This document shows positions 5,237-5,594 of a stretch of 5,594 bases of DNA, in pieces; position 1 is the stretch's first letter, and every line of letters starts with the position of its first letter. The notes beneath the pieces were generated by a model that saw nothing but the letters and a program-made list of their open reading frames with translations, had not been told where the DNA came from and made no database searches. The stretch spans positions 1 through 5,594 of the forward strand of contig JAQCJA010000334.1 of NCBI GenBank assembly GCA_027593305.1, in the 5' to 3' direction. The DNA comes from a bacterium. GTDB taxonomy: Bacteria > Latescibacterota > UBA2968 > UBA8231. The position numbers and the translations under genes were made by a program.

Positions 5237-5594
5237 TGAATCTCGTCCTCTGTGAGTTCGTTCGGCGCGAACTTTTGTTGCAGTGTCTTGGCAACTCGGT
5301 GGAAGCTTTCGTATTCATCCTGCATGGTGACATCCGTCACCGGCCCAAAGTCGACCAGTCGTCCCTGCCAGTATGTCGCCAGTGGACCGTCACTGCCGGC
5401 CTCGAGCAGAGGGCGGAAACCGCGGCGGGTCTGCCCCTCCGCGGAGGCACTGGCCTCGGTCCGACCGCCTCCGGCGGCGACAGTCGCCTGGTACAAGGCC
5501 TCACGGGCCGCCTCGGTGCGCCCCGCCCGCCAGTGCAGATAGCCGCCCAGATAATGGGCCGTGACGCTCCGCTCGTTCGTCTGCCGTGCGTCCT
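5233..5594 (-). CDS. C-terminal end of an unrecognised protein with a TPR-like segment; partial at right edge
   Basis: The frame is open from the TGA at 5233-5235 to the right edge (119 full codons plus a cut one); a TTG at 5496 is an internal codon, not the likely start. Near the edge the residues AHYLGGYLHWRAGRTEAARE (5557 and below) resemble one tetratricopeptide helix pair, with L-G, a Gly at the turn and Ala in helix B. Then come an Ala/Gly/Glu-rich low-complexity stretch, a segment RPLLEAGSDGPLATYWQGRL, and an acidic amphipathic tail (FHRVAKTLQQKFAPNELTED) that could be a coiled or docking helix. No signal peptide, membrane helix or catalytic motif lies in this part. It overlaps the CMD-family gene by 4 bases (ATGA), so it is co-transcribed and probably functionally tied to it. 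I do not recognise the family; TPR-type scaffolding is the only hint. Confidence 0.75.
   Translation of the reverse strand, partial: DARQTNERSVTAHYLGGYLHWRAGRTEAAREALYQATVAAGGGRTEASASAEGQTRRGFRPLLEAGSDGPLATYWQGRLVDFGPVTDVTMQDEYESFHRVAKTLQQKFAPNELTEDEIQ

Overview
The window is GC-rich, dense proteobacterial DNA. The gene families and codon choice suggest a gammaproteobacterium, but no single marker in the window fixes the genus. It holds five genes, or parts of genes, on the minus strand and two short items on the plus strand. There are no RNA genes, insertion sequences or CRISPR arrays.

Left part (1-2892, minus strand): one large membrane sensor histidine kinase of the two-component-regulator-propeller type. 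It has a signal peptide, a periplasmic beta-propeller, a Y_Y_Y domain, one membrane helix, a cytoplasmic PAS domain and a coiled linker. The HisKA H-box is the last thing before the left edge. The reading frame is broken once, at a run of seven G (minus strand) at 1267-1273. Upstream of it the propeller frame ends at a TAA at 1228-1230. Downstream, the -1 frame is open without a stop to the window edge and carries every expected domain in order. This is either a one-base loss in a homopolymer (real or a sequencing error) or a slippage site.

Middle part (2893-3654): a divergent spacer of about 110 bases; a 63-residue plus-strand ORF with a near-ideal AGGAGG ribosome binding site, whose protein is an internal duplication of one 23-residue unit; and then the last ~110 residues of a TonB-dependent outer-membrane receptor with no barrel start, plug, signal peptide or start signal. 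The last item is a gene remnant, so this stretch looks like an old rearrangement or decay point.

Right part (3655-5594, minus strand): a tightly packed apparent operon, transcribed from beyond the right edge. In order it is: the C-terminal end of an unrecognised protein with one TPR-like helix pair; a cysteine-less carboxymuconolactone decarboxylase-family (AhpD-like fold) protein; an Rrf2-family winged-helix regulator with three cysteines and a histidine placed like the Fe-S ligands of IscR/NsrR; and a YwiC-like multi-pass membrane protein. Junctions are a 4-base ATGA overlap, a 4-base gap and a 6-base gap. A plausible reading is a self-regulated redox or nitric-oxide/iron-responsive unit ending in a membrane protein, but the link between the regulator and its neighbours is inferred from arrangement only.
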